Assembly (NCBI GenBank): GCA_021186555.1
Contig: JAJKFL010000012.1
Span: 22,145,711-22,209,710 of the forward strand
Origin: Reticulitermes speratus
Taxonomy: Eukaryota; Arthropoda; Insecta; Blattodea; Rhinotermitidae
Reading direction: 5' to 3'
DNA length: 64,000 nucleotides
Shown: positions 21,421 through 34,345 of the stretch, in pieces
Layout: each line of letters opens with the position of its first letter
Numbering within the stretch: position 1 is the stretch's first letter
The notes under the pieces: generated by a model
Database searches by the model: none
What the model was told of the DNA's origin: nothing
Seen by the model: the letters and a program-made list of their open reading frames with translations, nothing else
Position numbers and translations under genes: made by a program

Positions 21421-21970
21421 CGTAATCGTCGTCATTGGGTTTAATTCGAACTGTATATTTTCTTTTTCCTCTACGAAGAGCCTCGTGAGGCTGTATTTTA
21501 CCTTAGACCTAAGCATATGCCTCTCTTGTGTGGAATTCATTTCCGTCTGCTGCTGCCAATACGTGCAAGCTTGCAAGCATGCAGCAGAATGTCTTGTCTG
21601 TTTGTCACATCGTGTTTGTCACGCGACTTGAAAGTGCGTACCTCATACGTTAAGAAGGGTCATCGAGACGTGCTTTTCTTTACCAATCTTTACAGTTGAC
21701 CGAAAAACTACCCTGCCCGTTTAGAAAATCTCGTCCTTCGTGTGCTGCCTCACGATGTCAGAGATTTTCCTTTCGTGGTTCTGAAATTCGCGGCTATCCT
21801 ACTACTAGACGTGAAAAAGATGCCAATGCCATCTGTACAGATATTTATATATTCTGGAAAATATGGATTTTTGTTAAAGATATATTAACTTAATTATATT
21901 TACAATTGAATATTTGTCGTTGTTACTAATATCTTTAGGCTTGTGTAAAGAATTTATTGAGCCTATTAAG
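20736..21970. other. Intergenic DNA with (TTA)n
   Basis: A (TTA)n run of about ten units lies at 21389-21420. No gene recognised. Confidence 0.5.
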
Positions 21971-21974
21971 TTCA

Positions 21975-22255
21975 GACGGCCAGGATAGCGTAATCGATAT
22001 AGCGACTAGCTACGGGCTGAAAGGTCCTGGGTTCGTACCACGATGGGGCAAGATTTTCCGTCCTGTCCTGAACGGCCCCGAGGCCCACACATCCTCCTGT
22101 AAAATTGGTACCGAGTCTTTCCCAGGGGTTAACAGGCCGAGTATGGCGTTGACCACCGACTTCCATCTAGCGGCGGGTTAAAGAAAGAGTAGGGCTATAC
22201 CTCTAGTGGGCCTTTACGACTTGTCGTATGGAGGAATTACCGCTTTAACTTTACT
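21975..22255 (+). mobile_element. SINE family B, well-preserved copy
   Basis: Head GGCCAGGATAGCGTAATCGA, GCGACTAGCTACGGGCTGAA, box B GGGTTCGTACCACG. Body CGGGGCC-type block CGAGGCCCACACATCCTCCT, GGTACCGAGTCTTTCCCAGG, GTTGACCACCGACTTCCATC. The tail ends CGCTTTAACTTTACTTA. Among the copies closest to the one at 50105-50385. Confidence 0.88.
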
Positions 22256-23984
22256 TAAGTTCAGATAATCCATGCGCTTAATTTGTCGGGAGTAAGCTCA
22301 CAATTTCTCATGGAATGTTAGGTTTACAAAGAGTCTTGCATACGTGATAATTAGGTATTGCTTATTTGCGTACTAACTATCACTTGCCTACGTTTTCACC
22401 ATCAAACTGAAAGCTAAAGTAATATAATTAAGCACGCACGCCATTTTATTTTACATTCTACAAAAGGATTAACATTAAAAAGTTATATATATATTCTAGG
22501 GTTCATTGCTAGACGTAATTTCAGAACTCTCAAGTTAAGTGGCACCAGTGCTGTTTCGCTTGGCTGTCATGTCGTTATTCTTGATTCTAGGAAATTAAAA
22601 GTTGTTGCTTTGGGGTGGTTTTCTGTGGTAATATTCATAACAAGTTTCAACAGACTCGGTCAAATTATACAAAAGTTGAAATGAGACAAACATGCATGCA
22701 CATGCACATGCACACACCTTCACAAAATCGTGATATCATAAACCAAGTCTTTTTTCATTTTAAGCAAGGAGGGTAATGCCTATTGCCCTTTCTGGAAAAA
22801 AATTAGGTAGCTACTACGGTTTAATTGGATCCTGAATTAGCAAATTTTAATTAAGTACTCGTAGGTATTTGGTAAAATTAAGGAACAAGGTCTTGCTTGT
22901 CAGGCTGAAATATTAGTAACTAGTGGCTGTAACTTGGTGTCAACATTCATGGCTATAAAATAAGGTTTTCGACTATTAGGGCCTACGTCGTTTTCAGTTA
23001 AAATTACATTGATTTTCAGTAAGATTTGCATAGAACCAAGACAGAAGAGGGCACACGTCTGTCCTTTGATGACAGAGCGACCCCCAGATGTGTTGACAGT
23101 GTAGGGAACCCTAGAACCTCTATCTAAGGAGACGTGTCTATGGTGACACTGTGAAGTTTTTATACTAATCTTAAAGACAGATCTCTAGAAGGTACTCTAT
23201 TTTGAGCCACACTACATCAGATTTGTCGGATAAAAGTAAAGAATAAGACGCCTTTATGTTGAAGGAAAGGATTGGTAAAGCGTCAAGGTCTTATAAATAT
23301 TGTCGAGTTCATTTCTTTTCTTAAAAATCCTCTTGTTTGGTGTCTTTATGGTTCAAGGATATTTTCCTTCACCAGAGAAAAAGGTTTGGTGATCTTTTTC
23401 TCCTGCAACAGAAGAACTACTATCAAGTCATCCATGAGTGAAGTGTTGTGTCGCCATATGTTCCGTTTGGAAACGTCTAACAACTTTCTACAAACGTTGC
23501 TGTGGTTACATGTTGGGTTGTGTTTCCTCACTCTCAGAAAATGATCGAAGATGCAAGAAAGTTGTACTTTTCTTAAACCTTTATTCCTCTAAGAACTTAA
23601 TAATCACATCATATCTGAACAGCAATCATGATTAATTGTAATAATAAAAACTTCCTTGAACAATGCAACCATGCGGATCTTTATTCTTGTATTTTATGCT
23701 CTAGCTCAACACATTTCGACTCTAGGATTATGTCAAGGGCTGCTCGAACACCAGCAATTGAGGTTTACATTGATGTGTGTGTTCAACGAATGGTTTCCGG
23801 TAAAAATAACTTAAAATTCTTCAAAACTGGTCCGTAATTACTTTTAGTGCTGACAATTTGTATCGCAAAGAATCTTGTAGATTTAAAGTACACAGTTAGA
23901 TTTTTTTAAATGTGATTTTGTCAAATATTACATATAATGAAACACAGTGTAAATCACATTTCATGTTTGTATTTAATGTTTGGT
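22256..23984. other. Intergenic DNA
   Basis: No gene. At 23700-23760 the minus strand shows CTTGACATAATCCTAGAGTC then GAAATGTGTTGAGC, which resembles a worn hammerhead-type 3' end (low confidence). Confidence 0.45.
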
Positions 23985-24132
23985 GTTATGTATTGTCAGG
24001 TACAGTTTCCTGTGTCGGGCTGATCACTCGTCCAGAGGAGCCCCACCGAGTGTGCTGTGTCTGAGTGTGATCGTGAGGCCTCGATAATGAGGAGACCCTG
24101 GCTCAGTAGGGCCTGTCGCACTATGAAAAAAT
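23985..24132 (+). mobile_element. SINE family A, 5'-truncated copy
   Basis: It begins inside the body at GTGTTATGTATTGTCAGGTA and continues CTGATCACTCGTCCAGAGGA, GTGTGATCGTGAGGCCTCGA, TGGCTCAGTAGGGCC, then a short poly-A. The tRNA head is absent, as in 5'-truncated retroposition. Confidence 0.85.
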
Positions 24133-24749
24133 AGTAGTTTTTTTTAAGTTATTCAGTAACACACCGCTGTGTGTTCTATTGTGAAAATACCCTCAACATC
24201 TTAGGCTTTAAATTATTCACAGACATTTTAAGAACTTCATATTTCTAAGTGCCAATTAAAATCCTACAGCACCCTTACTGTAGGAGGGTGGAATTTAAAT
24301 TGATCATAATTATCTTAAACTTTATAAAGAGTTCTATGAAAACTCTTATTAATAGGTTCCTTTGCTTATTGATTTATTTAACAATGCTTTAAGAGTTATA
24401 TTACGTATAAGTTATATATTATCGAATAAGAAGAAACTTTAAATGACAACCACAAACGTAAAATGATAAATTGAATGTGGCATATTTTAAGGTACTGTCT
24501 CGGTATTTATTGTAGGACTGAGGGAAATCACCGAAAGTGTCGATCAGCTTATCCTATCACAGGGTCAATATTTGAAACCGAGATTGTTAATCGCTGTGCA
24601 GCATATTTCGATTGTAGGTTACTGTCAGGACCGGCGCATGAGTAATGCATGAAACTGCCAGAAGAACACTAGTTTTGCGGTTTAAACGGGCTGATGATTT
24701 ACACTGTGATATTCTGAGTTACGACACCATGCATTCCGGTACTTGGGTA
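24133..24749. other. Intergenic DNA
   Basis: Nothing recognised beyond a small hairpin CCTACAG...CTGTAGG near 24270-24290. Confidence 0.45.
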
Positions 24750-24754
24750 TCACG

Positions 24755-24875
24755 TTAGTGAGGAACCACCGCTACCATTTTGAGGTCACTTCTGCCTTAA
24801 ATATGGAGGCAGCAGGTTGGTCCAAAACGTTGGACACTATGCCGGACTACACGCTTTTATAACGCAGAAGGCCGT
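24755..24875. repeat. Family E copy, hammerhead-like
   Basis: It holds ATGGAGGCAGCAGGTTGGTC and CAAAACGTTGGACACTATGC, the family E right arm (hairpin then GAAACGTTGG) with one base changed in the GAAA. The left arm is hard to align. Confidence 0.45.
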
Positions 24876-25385
24876 AGTACAACGCGGACAAATTGTTAAG
24901 TGCAATAGACGTAGGCCGACAGGAATTATTAGTGCAGGCAGTATGAAGCCAGAGAGACCTGAAACTTAGTGATAGAGTCGTGGGCAGTCGATTATAATTC
25001 AGCTACTCTAAACATGTCTTGTTATGGGACACGGGTATTCTGCACATTCACAAAAACGAATCTCATAGTCTGAATTTTCCTTAGACGTCTGAATTGAGGT
25101 TTTATTTTAAAAACTGGTTTCCCTAATATCCATTTTAATATTACCCTCTTTTTTAGTCCCTGTCTTTAAAACGGTCCTCTCCTATGAGCTTTCCCGTGTT
25201 CATGTTACGTTCAAAGTCCGTCAATCATGAATGTAGAGACCACACCATACATAACTAGTATTTCGGGTGCTGGGGTTTTTTTGAAAGTCATTCAAAGAGA
25301 ACTACATTGAGTTGCAGTGATAAGTACACACATCGTTGGTCCCTTCACCGCTAAATGTTTTATTTTTCACAAAAACAAACCTTTA
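24876..25385. other. Intergenic DNA
   Basis: Nothing recognised. Confidence 0.45.
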
Positions 25386-25387
25386 TA

Positions 25388-25565
25388 CGTTCAGAGAGCA
25401 AAGTTCGATTCCCAACAGGTATTTTTCTTATCGTTACCCTGGTCTCAGGCCCAGCCAGCCTCCAACCCAAATTGTACTAAGGCAAAGCGATTTGTGTGAG
25501 AAGCTGACCACACAGTTCCTTCTAGTGAGAAGACTAAAAATATATGGAGATTTACTTCCACTATC
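25388..25565 (+). mobile_element. SINE family B fragment
   Basis: Box B-like AAAGTTCGATTCCCAACAGG is followed by CAGGCCCAGCCAGCCTCCAA and GAAGCTGACCACACAGTTCC, the order of family B with deletions. Confidence 0.55.
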
Positions 25566-26725
25566 CCATACTTTTCCATTATGTGGTGTGTACATGTAAA
25601 TATATATTTTATTTTATGTGCCGTCTAGGATACTTTATGTGCAAAGTAAACTTAAACGTGCCAAATTGAAAATTTAAATTCCTCACAGAGGTGCTGATGA
25701 AGATAAAATTTAAATACGGAGAAGGTACAATTTTCTCGTCAAGTATTTTCCCGTTTCCTTTTTTTTTTACGTCGACACTTTTAGTTCAAAATCATGCACT
25801 CATCATAATTTTCTCAAATATATTGAAAATCTTATCTTCACTTAGAGTGAAGGACCAAACTTCACATCCAGTTTTAGACGGAATATCGGATAAAGTCTGA
25901 GGCGCTTCTTGGTTGTGCAAACCGCTGGATGTCTGTAGGTTATTGTAAGGAAGCCGGTCTGCTGTGAACTCCTTTCATGCGTTTCGTTTTCCCTCACAGA
26001 CGGACACCTCTACACATAAACACACACACATACATACACACACTGACCGTTCATTCCTTTATGTGTCCCTGTAATGGCTTTCAAAGCCCCATTCAGCGCC
26101 AGTGAATAGAGGCCCGAGTTTGAAAGGATTGCCGAGTTCTGAAGCCTGTTCCGTGCTAATGCTCTGTAAATTGTAGCTCAGACATTCCCTTCCTTTACCT
26201 TATCCTTCACAAAATAGATTCATATTAACCGAAAAGCTTCGTCCTTATAAATCCCTTACTGCTACGTTTCGTGGCTTTAAAATCAATCTACAAAATATAA
26301 ACCTCCAAATGGAGCGGCACTGAAAACAAAAGCCATCAATTTAGAAAAAATATGACACATATTCAGTCAAGATTAACACTGAAGCATAACATGCAACACA
26401 TCGTCAGATTTAACTTCGTCACAGCGGTGCTGATATGAAGGGATATGTGAGATATGACGTCATGTAGATTGGTATATAGCTTGACGATTTTACGATTTTC
26501 TGTTGAAATTATTATCTTTTAACTACTCCTTTGTTCTTAAGCTTATTTAAGGATATTAAATCGGTGGTTAAGTGGGAAGAGTGCATTAGTGGCAGGATAG
26601 TTTACACAATATGAGGTCAAAGACAGTGAGAGAAAGAGAGAGCTGGGCAGAATATTTTGACCGCAGCGGGAAGCTGCAGAAAACTGTATAACGAAACTCT
26701 TTGTAAGTTGTACTGTTTTGCAGGG
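25566..26725. other. Intergenic DNA with a family E edge
   Basis: At 26405-26470, TCACAGCGGTGCTGATATGA and ATATGACGTCATGTAG resemble the left part of family E. A (CA)n-like run lies near 26010-26040. No gene recognised. Confidence 0.45.
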
Positions 26726-26940
26726 ATAGGTGAAGGTAAAGCAATTCCATTACGGGCCTGCACAGGCCCTTAGGGTTCCAGGAGGTTGAGGCTCCCAGAT
26801 TTCCAGACATTCGGCACATGAAGGTGGTAAGGTTGTCAACCCTACGTACCGGCCGCCTTTACCTCCCAGGAAATACTCCTGGTACTCATTTCTGTCGGAG
26901 GCTGAGTCGACCCCAGGACCATAGTGCGGCCGAAAGAATT
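26726..26940 (-). mobile_element. SINE family B-related copy
   Basis: The left end GGTGAAGGTAAAGC is the reverse complement of the TTTACC-type tail, and ACCGGCCGCCTTTACCTCCC with GGAGGCTGAGTCGACCCCAG are the body. The 3' third (CGGGCCTGCACAGGCCC) differs from other copies, so this may be a subfamily. Confidence 0.65.
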
Positions 26941-28955
26941 ATGTCAGTGAAAATTTTCAAGGATAGGAGAAACTGGAAATATAGACAAATCTGAGCTAAA
27001 ACAATTACTTGGACGACCCAAGCATAGAGGAAAAATAATACTGAAATTCCTAAAGTAACAGCATATAAGCTGTGAATTGAATTCATCTGAATTAGGGCAT
27101 AGGTCAATGTGGTTCTTGTGAAATTGTATTGAACTTTCCGGTTTTTATAGGACGCACGAAATATAGATTATCATAGAGACTGTGCTTCCTAAAATTGGTA
27201 ACGCAGTAGTATACAACATATTGGAAAGAATGTGTTAAACTTTATACTCTGAAATGCGTCTAAATAATATATTAAAATTCGTTTCCCACCCCACAGAGAA
27301 AGGTTTGTCTATTAGAAATATCACTCACAAAATAACGTCTACGAAAGTGATTCATAAAACATAAAAAGTCCATAGACGCACTATCTGGAAAACTGCAGTT
27401 TGTTTAAAGCTAAAGTAGGTATTACCTCTTTCAAAAGGGTTAAAACTTTTCACGATAAGTTATCTTAGAAACTGTAAAATATCAGCGCATTTTTTAATTG
27501 TGTTTATAACAGTTTGCACTGCCGTCACAGTCTTCAGCACTTGGAAAAATGTGTAAATGTGTCGATGCATTACTACGACGACAACATTTGGGCCTCACGG
27601 ATCAGTTTATTTTAGCTTTTGTTCTGCGCGTATTGTGAAAAAAGAGACAATAGATCTTGTGAAGTTTGTACCAGGGCTTAGTTGAAGCAAAGAATGGACA
27701 ACAGAAAATTTGGGCAGGACCGACAACCCCACCAACCTAACTAACGTAACCCTTGTCTCGAAGGATTGGGGACACATTGCAACATCTGTCCATTCGCTTC
27801 CTTCTTCCTGTTTTGTGGAAAAGAGTTTGGCGTGGGGGCTGGAAGGGGGTGCTTAAAGAGATTTATAGCTCCAAATGCTCGGGTCACCATCCTGCTGGCT
27901 CCAGCACTTCACATGCGCTTTTCAAATATTAATGGTCAGTAGCAAGCAGTTCTACAACGAACCAACGTTGGTACCGCCTAATTCTTGACTGTGCTGTTCC
28001 TACAAAATCCGCCGTGTCAGTAGCATTATTTCTAGCGTCGAAGAGTAGCCCTATATGAAGATGTTATGAAGTTTTGTAGAGCGACACGATTACGTTCCTG
28101 ATGATGGAGACAGACAAATTCTCAGAAACATGCGATGAAAGCCCATTTTGACACGGCTGTGAAGAATACAAATCATCTGTCAAAGTGAAGATGCTTACAA
28201 AGTATGAAATGCAAAGGCATCAGAGGAACCGTCGTGGCCTCTTAACATATAGACTGCCGTAGCGTCCGACTGACAGTTTCTGAATTGTACCATATGTCTT
28301 CCGACAAGACTTGATAGTCTGGCGTTACGGTAGAAACGATTATTTTTGTGCTTAGTAGATTCTAATATCGAGGGTAGCTGCGAATATATTGCATAAGCAA
28401 TCGCGGAGAGCCGACAAGGGGTTGTCCTCTAGGTTGGAGGTTGGGCGAGGTGTGCCAACAACTCCTCACCGTACAAATATACCCTGTTACGGACAATTTC
28501 ACAAATTCTCGAGAGGGCTGTTGTGAATGCGGTAATGAACCTCCGGGTTAAAAGATATGCGGGGATGTATATATATATATATATACATATATTCATACCA
28601 AGGTCTTCGGAGAAACTTGTTACCCCTATCTCCAGGATACCATGAAAGTGGAAGTAGGAGGTTCCTCCGAAAAGTTGGTGCCAATCCATGAGAGTACACA
28701 ACATCACATTCCAAAATATATCTCACCGAGTGAACCAAAAACAATAGCGTGGAAAAAAAGAAGAGACGTTACGTTACAGGGTAAGATAAACCGGGCTGTA
28801 TTGCAAACACTGTGCACACAATAAAATTTTAAGTATAGGCGACATACCGTGAAATTTTCTTATGTGGTTTATCGCAAAGCACATACTTCAAATGTAATCA
28901 TTCTCTAAAATTTGATGACAATGGATGATGCGTTACGAATAGAATCGGTTGGACA
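26941..28955. other. Intergenic DNA
   Basis: No gene or repeat family recognised. A (TA)n run lies at 28567-28588. Confidence 0.5.
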
Positions 28956-28964
28956 ATGTCCATC

Positions 28965-29180
28965 ATCTAAGGCATACTTTATATAGCCTACGCGACGTTT
29001 CGGTGGTGGGTCTTCTTCCGTTATAAGGTAAAGTAATACTGTAGGAGTAATATATATTAATTTTGAGATTAGCACGATCTAATGGACCCAACAGAATACG
29101 GCTTGCATTTACTTTCCTCTCATTACGGAAGCAGAAATAAGTTCCGAAACGTCGTGTAAATTACACATGCCTCAGGAAAT
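28965..29180. repeat. Fold-back with hammerhead-like cores, family E/G type
   Basis: GCGACGTTTCGGTGGTGGGT on the left and TTCCGAAACGTCGTGTAAAT at about 29140 on the right are inverted copies of a GAAACGTCG motif. They flank about 130 bp. The CTGAAGA parts are worn. Confidence 0.45.
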
Positions 29181-30035
29181 GGACAATGTTCAACGTAATA
29201 TTCTGATAATGTATCATCTCTCCGTTGTCACTAACTTTTAGGGAATCGCTACATTGGAGGTTCTCAAATTGAGATAAACCGTATACTGAAATTCTATAAT
29301 TATGTCGCTTATCCTCCCCATCCATTAATTCCTTATCTTTCCATCATTCGACTGTATATAGTCTGACCTGCTGCCAGCGACGATAAGTAAACTACAAATA
29401 CAAATGTAATTTAATCCCTGTAAGAGCGTCGTTCTTGAGAATCTAATTGTCTTTCATCTTGCCAAGAAATAATCCGCCTTTTCTGGAACCGGGAACTTCA
29501 ACATCATGTCACTGGAACCCATGCAGACGCAGATTAATCCTGTCCACACGTTCATATCCGATCTTTTAAGATGAATTAAGTTTTTCTTCCTGTCTGCACC
29601 ACGTTATGCCAAGCAGTGTTTTTGTCTTCAGGTACATGTATGTATCTTGACTGATATTTTGCACGCATTTGTTCTTTTCCTCCTGCCTGCTGTATCGATA
29701 TATCGCCTAATATTATTGAGTCTTAGTTACAAAATTTGAAAAGAAATTAAAAGGACGGAGGATTAATAAATATATGTTATGATACAGGCACATAGTGGCG
29801 TTAAAAAATCTTAATAGCATCTTGAATAATGTAATATGGTTGGTTGAGAAAGTGAGAAGAAAAATCTTGGTAGTTTCTAGTTCTACCTTTACGTGTAGAT
29901 GAGGTTGAGGTTCGCTGGCACAGGTGTAAGAGGAAGAAAGTTAAAGTGAAATGTAAACTAGTTTCGTGCTCTATGAAGCACCAGGCCATGAAGTCGCACG
30001 GAAGGGTAGAGGTATAAGTACATGCATCCTTAAAC
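29181..30035. other. Intergenic DNA
   Basis: Nothing recognised. Confidence 0.45.
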
Positions 30036-30039
30036 TTTG

Positions 30040-30210
30040 ACTATTGCAGGTGAAGGTGAGCCCCTGTTTCCATTAAATAGGAGACTGGTAGGCCCCAGAG
30101 CCGTTGTGAACATATTGTAGAAGAGAAAAATGTATTGTTCCTTGTGAGAATTGAACCCCGATTTCTCAGTCACAAAGTTGGTAGCGTAGTCAATATAGGA
30201 GCGCGAAGAA
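30040..30210 (-). mobile_element. SINE family B copy with internal deletion
   Basis: The minus strand retains a tail (reverse complement of GCAGGTGAAGGTGAG), the reverse complement of TAGGAGACTGGTAGGCCCCA and GAGCCGTTGTGAAC, box B (AATCGGGGTTCAATTC) and a worn head. The middle of the body is missing. Confidence 0.65.
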
Positions 30211-30214
30211 TACA

Positions 30215-31284
30215 ACTGGGGGTGGGGGGGGGGGGAAGTTAGAGTGTTGTTATGTAGAAAGTATGTTTGGAAATTTGTATTAAATACAGATGGCTCTGGG
30301 TCTGGCCCAGAGGAAATACTTTCTATGAATAGTGTTTGACCTACTTATGAACACATAGAATAATGAGTTGAGTTGCCATGCAGGAAGGTCTATGATTATT
30401 CTTACGATCTGTACTGTAACCAGGAGGACACTTGCTGGGTTTTCGTCGCTCATAAAAGTACTAAAAGTCAGAGAGAAGGTAGTCACAAAAAGTAAGGCTA
30501 TTGGGCAGAAGGACACTGAACACTTGCCTCCCACCGCCCTCCTTTATGTTCTGCCTGCATAAGTTGCCTATACTTCACATTGCGCAGTGGCTTCTGTTTT
30601 TTTTTTTGTTTGTTGCCCAAAAGCTTTCTGTACCAGGAGTGACCAAAACGTACAATTGCATGAAACCTCTTAGAAGAACGTGGCAGAGACTGTGTGTTTT
30701 TGAACAACGTAAGGAATATTCCGACTCCTTAAAAGGCCTGGACATTTCCTGATTATTTGAGCGACTATTTGCTTTTGTAAGAGGCCTTATCTACATGAGA
30801 TAGTCCGTCAGTCAGTCAGTCAGTCAGTGATTTAGTTAGTTGTTAAAGGACTTAATAGTCGTTCCCGCCTCATTTTGCTCTTTTGGAATAAGGTATGACT
30901 ATTTACGAAGACGCCAACATTCTTTGGCCTAACACAATTCTATTCGCCAGTCTGACAGTTGATACAGTACTGCTTACAGCACAATAATAACTGGTGCCAT
31001 TTTTCAGTTCTTCAGATTGCAGTCTTCTGGCTTTTGCCATCGTGTATGTATATAGGTTGACGCTGGCATGTTGAAGTAACATGCTTTGTCCATATTCAGG
31101 ATCGAAGTAATTGGGTCCACGTTGAGGATGGTGTCATTCCTGAAATAGGAGGCAGATTGCTCTCCGAAAGATGGGTTTCAACCTACAACACTACACGTGT
31201 TAAAACCGAAAAAACTATAATTTATATAGTACGCTGGGTAGTGGAACACTGTTTGTGCGATGTAAGTCTAAGAAATGCGGTGTT
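30215..31284. other. Intergenic DNA with simple repeats
   Basis: A poly-G run lies at 30220-30234, a T run near 30597-30608 and a (CAGT)n run near 30809-30828. No gene recognised. Confidence 0.5.
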
Positions 31285-31380
31285 AACCCACATGTGCTCT
31301 GCGTTTTGCCTACACAGTGTATTTGGGTTCAGTACGATTACAACAATAAGCAGCGGTTATTGCCCTAAACAGCATTAAGT
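31285..31380 (+). repeat. Dispersed family H fragment
   Basis: GTTTTGCCTACACAGTGTAT, AGCAGCGGTTATTGCCCTAA and ACAGCATTAAGTCG align with the reverse complement of 8420-8530. Only about 100 bp remain. Confidence 0.45.
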
Positions 31381-31849
31381 CGCTGGTCTTCGTAAAGACG
31401 TTTGAACGTCTTTTGCCTGAGACAGACCTGAATTATTGTTAATTTTATGTTATTCGTACCGTGTATTAACGGAATTGTTGTTGTTACGTAGATTAACTTA
31501 TTTCCTATTCCCCTTTAATAAAGTGTTTCTTACTACCGGACCCCCTCGAAGTTTTCTTCTCTGTCTTTTCAGTCACTCATTCGTCCAAAGGTTACGTTGT
31601 TTATTTTATCCCTGAAAATTCTTTAATCACTCTTCGCAACCACTGAATGACACAAATCTCTCTCAGTCCAATTGTTGATATGACATCTGTAGTTTATATT
31701 TAATAAATTTTGCTATTGCTGGTAACGACAGAGAAAGGATCCGGGTTGCCTGACTCGGTGCAATAAAAGGTTGTAGCCTCAAGAACCGAGGAAATATTGT
31801 TCGGTTTTTCTTTTCTTCAACGCTTCCAGAAATTACCAATGATCGGAGG
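31381..31849. other. Intergenic DNA
   Basis: Nothing recognised. Confidence 0.45.
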
Positions 31850-32045
31850 TGTATATGATACAGGCCTACACGACGTTGCGGAATTTGGTTTCTCCATCTT
31901 CAGGTAAAGTTTTATGATTATTACCATAGATTTTGTTAATTTTCTTACTTTTTTATCAGTAACGACATTTGGGATCGGATCCTGGACAATTTTAAATATT
32001 AGGATACTGCACAAAATCTCGAAACGTCGTTGTATTAAGTGTAAT
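31850..32045. repeat. Fold-back with hammerhead-like arms, family E/G type
   Basis: On the minus strand near 31870-31915, CCTGAAGATGGAGAAACCAA is followed by ATTCCGCAACGTCGTGTAGG. On the plus strand AAATCTCGAAACGTCGTTGT sits at about 32010. The outer parts are inverted copies (ACGACGTT / AACGTCGT). The CTGAAGA core is intact on the left arm; GAAA is changed. Confidence 0.5.
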
Positions 32046-33316
32046 TCACACAAGGGATAATTTCTAACATCAAGTTCGTATAATGAATCAACCTTTGCCT
32101 AACAGGTATCAGTCAGAAGAAGATGCATAGGAAAGAGGAGCAAGAAAGAAAGAAACCGCTAGGAAAGAGAGAATAAAAAGATATCCGATCAACGACGGGT
32201 CTTGCTGCCGCTGCATTTTCCATTTTTAGTACCAGGACCAAACACGCTGTCTTGCAAGCCACTAGTTGTAACGAGACCTGCAGTTTATCTACAGTTTCTA
32301 TTTGAAGAGTGTTCTCAAATACAGGAAGAGTGAATTTCACTCTATTTCCTAGAATTCTATATCAGCTCTGGTGCTGATGCGAATACCCTTCTTTCTTAAC
32401 AGATCTTTCTTTTGTAAATACACGTACTGTACATTTTGCCAGAAACACACTGTGAATAACGATTGATCGATTTTTATGTTACTTCATGACCAAGTGTCTT
32501 AAGGTTGTCATTAAGGTTTAGAATACTGTTCAGAAGAAGAAACTTCGAATGTATGCAGGATAGCCGGTTATCCTGAAAATGTTTTGTGGTTTTATTCAGT
32601 TATTCCTTGTGAATTCTTTATCAGCAGGTCTGCATACTATTTACATACATTTCGCGATCCAGTTTTATTCCGTATTTGCATCAGTTAAACGCAAAGTTGA
32701 GTTCACGAATAAATTAAAAACAAATTATATTCCGAAAATTCTTGCTAAAATTTATTTCAAATTTTTGTCGCACCGGCTACAATCTAAAAATTTAAGGATA
32801 GTAAAATGTATAATATAATGTTCTTGTTTTTTTGGATGTGGAACTTTATCTCTCAGGTCAGGGGAAGAGCATGGACAGAGGGTGTCTGAGAAGAGGGTGT
32901 GGACCTAATAGGTAGGAAGTAGCAGGAGGCTGGAGAAAATTCCATCAAATATTATGATAGAGGGTAAGATGGGCTAGAAATATAAGATGCGCGGAGGAAG
33001 TGGGAAGTTTAAATATAAAATTAGTTGAAACCCTTAAATTAAAAATTAAAATTAAAATTAAAATTAAAAATTAACACTTGGGTGTAGCTAGAAGTAGACA
33101 TATGGAGTATAATACTAAAAGCGATATTAAATGTAGGCCTTAGATAATGTGAGGAAGTGGGCTGGACTCAACAGTGGTCGGCTCTTGTGACGGGGATAAG
33201 AAATGTCTGATTCTATAAACGGCGAGTTATTTGATCACACAATGGTTACAGTGTTTCTCAAAACACAGTCTGCTTTATGAAATAGGATATGGGATCATGT
33301 CAAATAAAAAAAAATA
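32046..33316. other. Intergenic DNA with an (AAAATT)n run
   Basis: An (AAAATT)n-like run lies at about 33037-33075. No gene recognised. Confidence 0.5.
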
Positions 33317-33501
33317 GAGTCGAACCCGGTTATAGCATCATGAAAGGGACTGAATATTTTGTGCCGTTATAAACAGTGTCATTACAACGAGGAGTATAAT
33401 GTTATGGTTAACAACGATGAATTAATTTGTACCATAGAATGTCTGACGCTATAAGCGAGGTGTCGTTTAAACCGATGTCGTTATAACCGGGTTCTACTGT
33501 A
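33315..33501. mobile_element. pogo/Tigger-like MITE
   Basis: The terminal inverted repeats are GAGTCGAACCCGGTTATAGC on the left (from 33317) and TTATAACCGGGTTCTACTG on the right (to 33499), flanked by TA at 33315-33316 and 33500-33501. The ends resemble the CAGTAGAACC...GTTATAACG termini of pogo/Tigger elements in the Tc1/mariner group. At 183 bp it is non-autonomous. Confidence 0.85.
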
Positions 33502-34229
33502 TTTGTTAGTAGATTCAAATTGTACAAAAGGCTGTGTCTGTTTAACAACGGGTGTTGCGCATTTCACAGCCTTTATGTGTAGTTCTACAAATAATACTTT
33601 TATTCAACCTGTACCTCAGTCTATCACCTGCATTTATATGGGGCCATATGAAAAGTCCTTAGTCTGCAAATTGTTAACCCCTGGGTTTCAAAACCAGAAA
33701 TATGGGACAAAGTCGACGAATTGTTTCACGTCATCCCTTTTGTTAAGCTGCAGTCCATCACGACATGGTGACCAAGGATTTTACAACTCGCTGCATGCGT
33801 TCTTTCTTAGGGCGGCCAGTGGGAAGCATATCCAGAGGAAGAGGTCTGGCGTCTGACTACCTAGCACTTCACTCTTTTTTCACTCATTCCAGAACAAAAG
33901 CCCTGACGCGTGTATTTCCAGACTATACTATTTACTAATGACCTCATGACTACGTCTCCAAGACGAAAAGAACTCGAACAGTTTTTGCTAGAGTGTAGCC
34001 ACAGTTTCCGGAATGAAAGGCAGGATCACAGCGTGAAAATATCCAGGATAGCAGGTCTGATTTCCGTTACAGAAAATTCTGAATTATTTTATCCAAACGA
34101 CGTGGGATATACCTACAAGAATTTAACATGGAGTGTGTTTTTACTGCAGTACAAGCCCTTAGTTTTATCAGTGTTGTCGTGTTAATACCAGTGTTGTAAA
34201 TGCAATGCCTGAGTAAATACGGAGTGCAA
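33502..34229. other. Intergenic DNA
   Basis: Nothing recognised. Frames at 33503-33856 and 33910-34185 have no motif. Confidence 0.45.
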
Positions 34230-34345
34230 GATTTGAGATTCTCTCAGTGGTGCTGTTGAAGAGTCCAGTCTTCTAACACATGACGCCGTGTATATTGATA
34301 AATTCGTATCAACGTTTAGGAGCAGCTTGCTGCGAAGAACCCTAA
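34230..34345. repeat. Family E left part
   Basis: It holds GAGATTCTCTCAGTGGTGCT, AGTCTTCTAACACATGACGC, CGTGTATATTG and TATCAACGTTTAGGAGCAGC, TTGCTGC. This is the left arm order of family E, with the CGTTTCGG core worn to CGTTTAGG. Confidence 0.55.
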
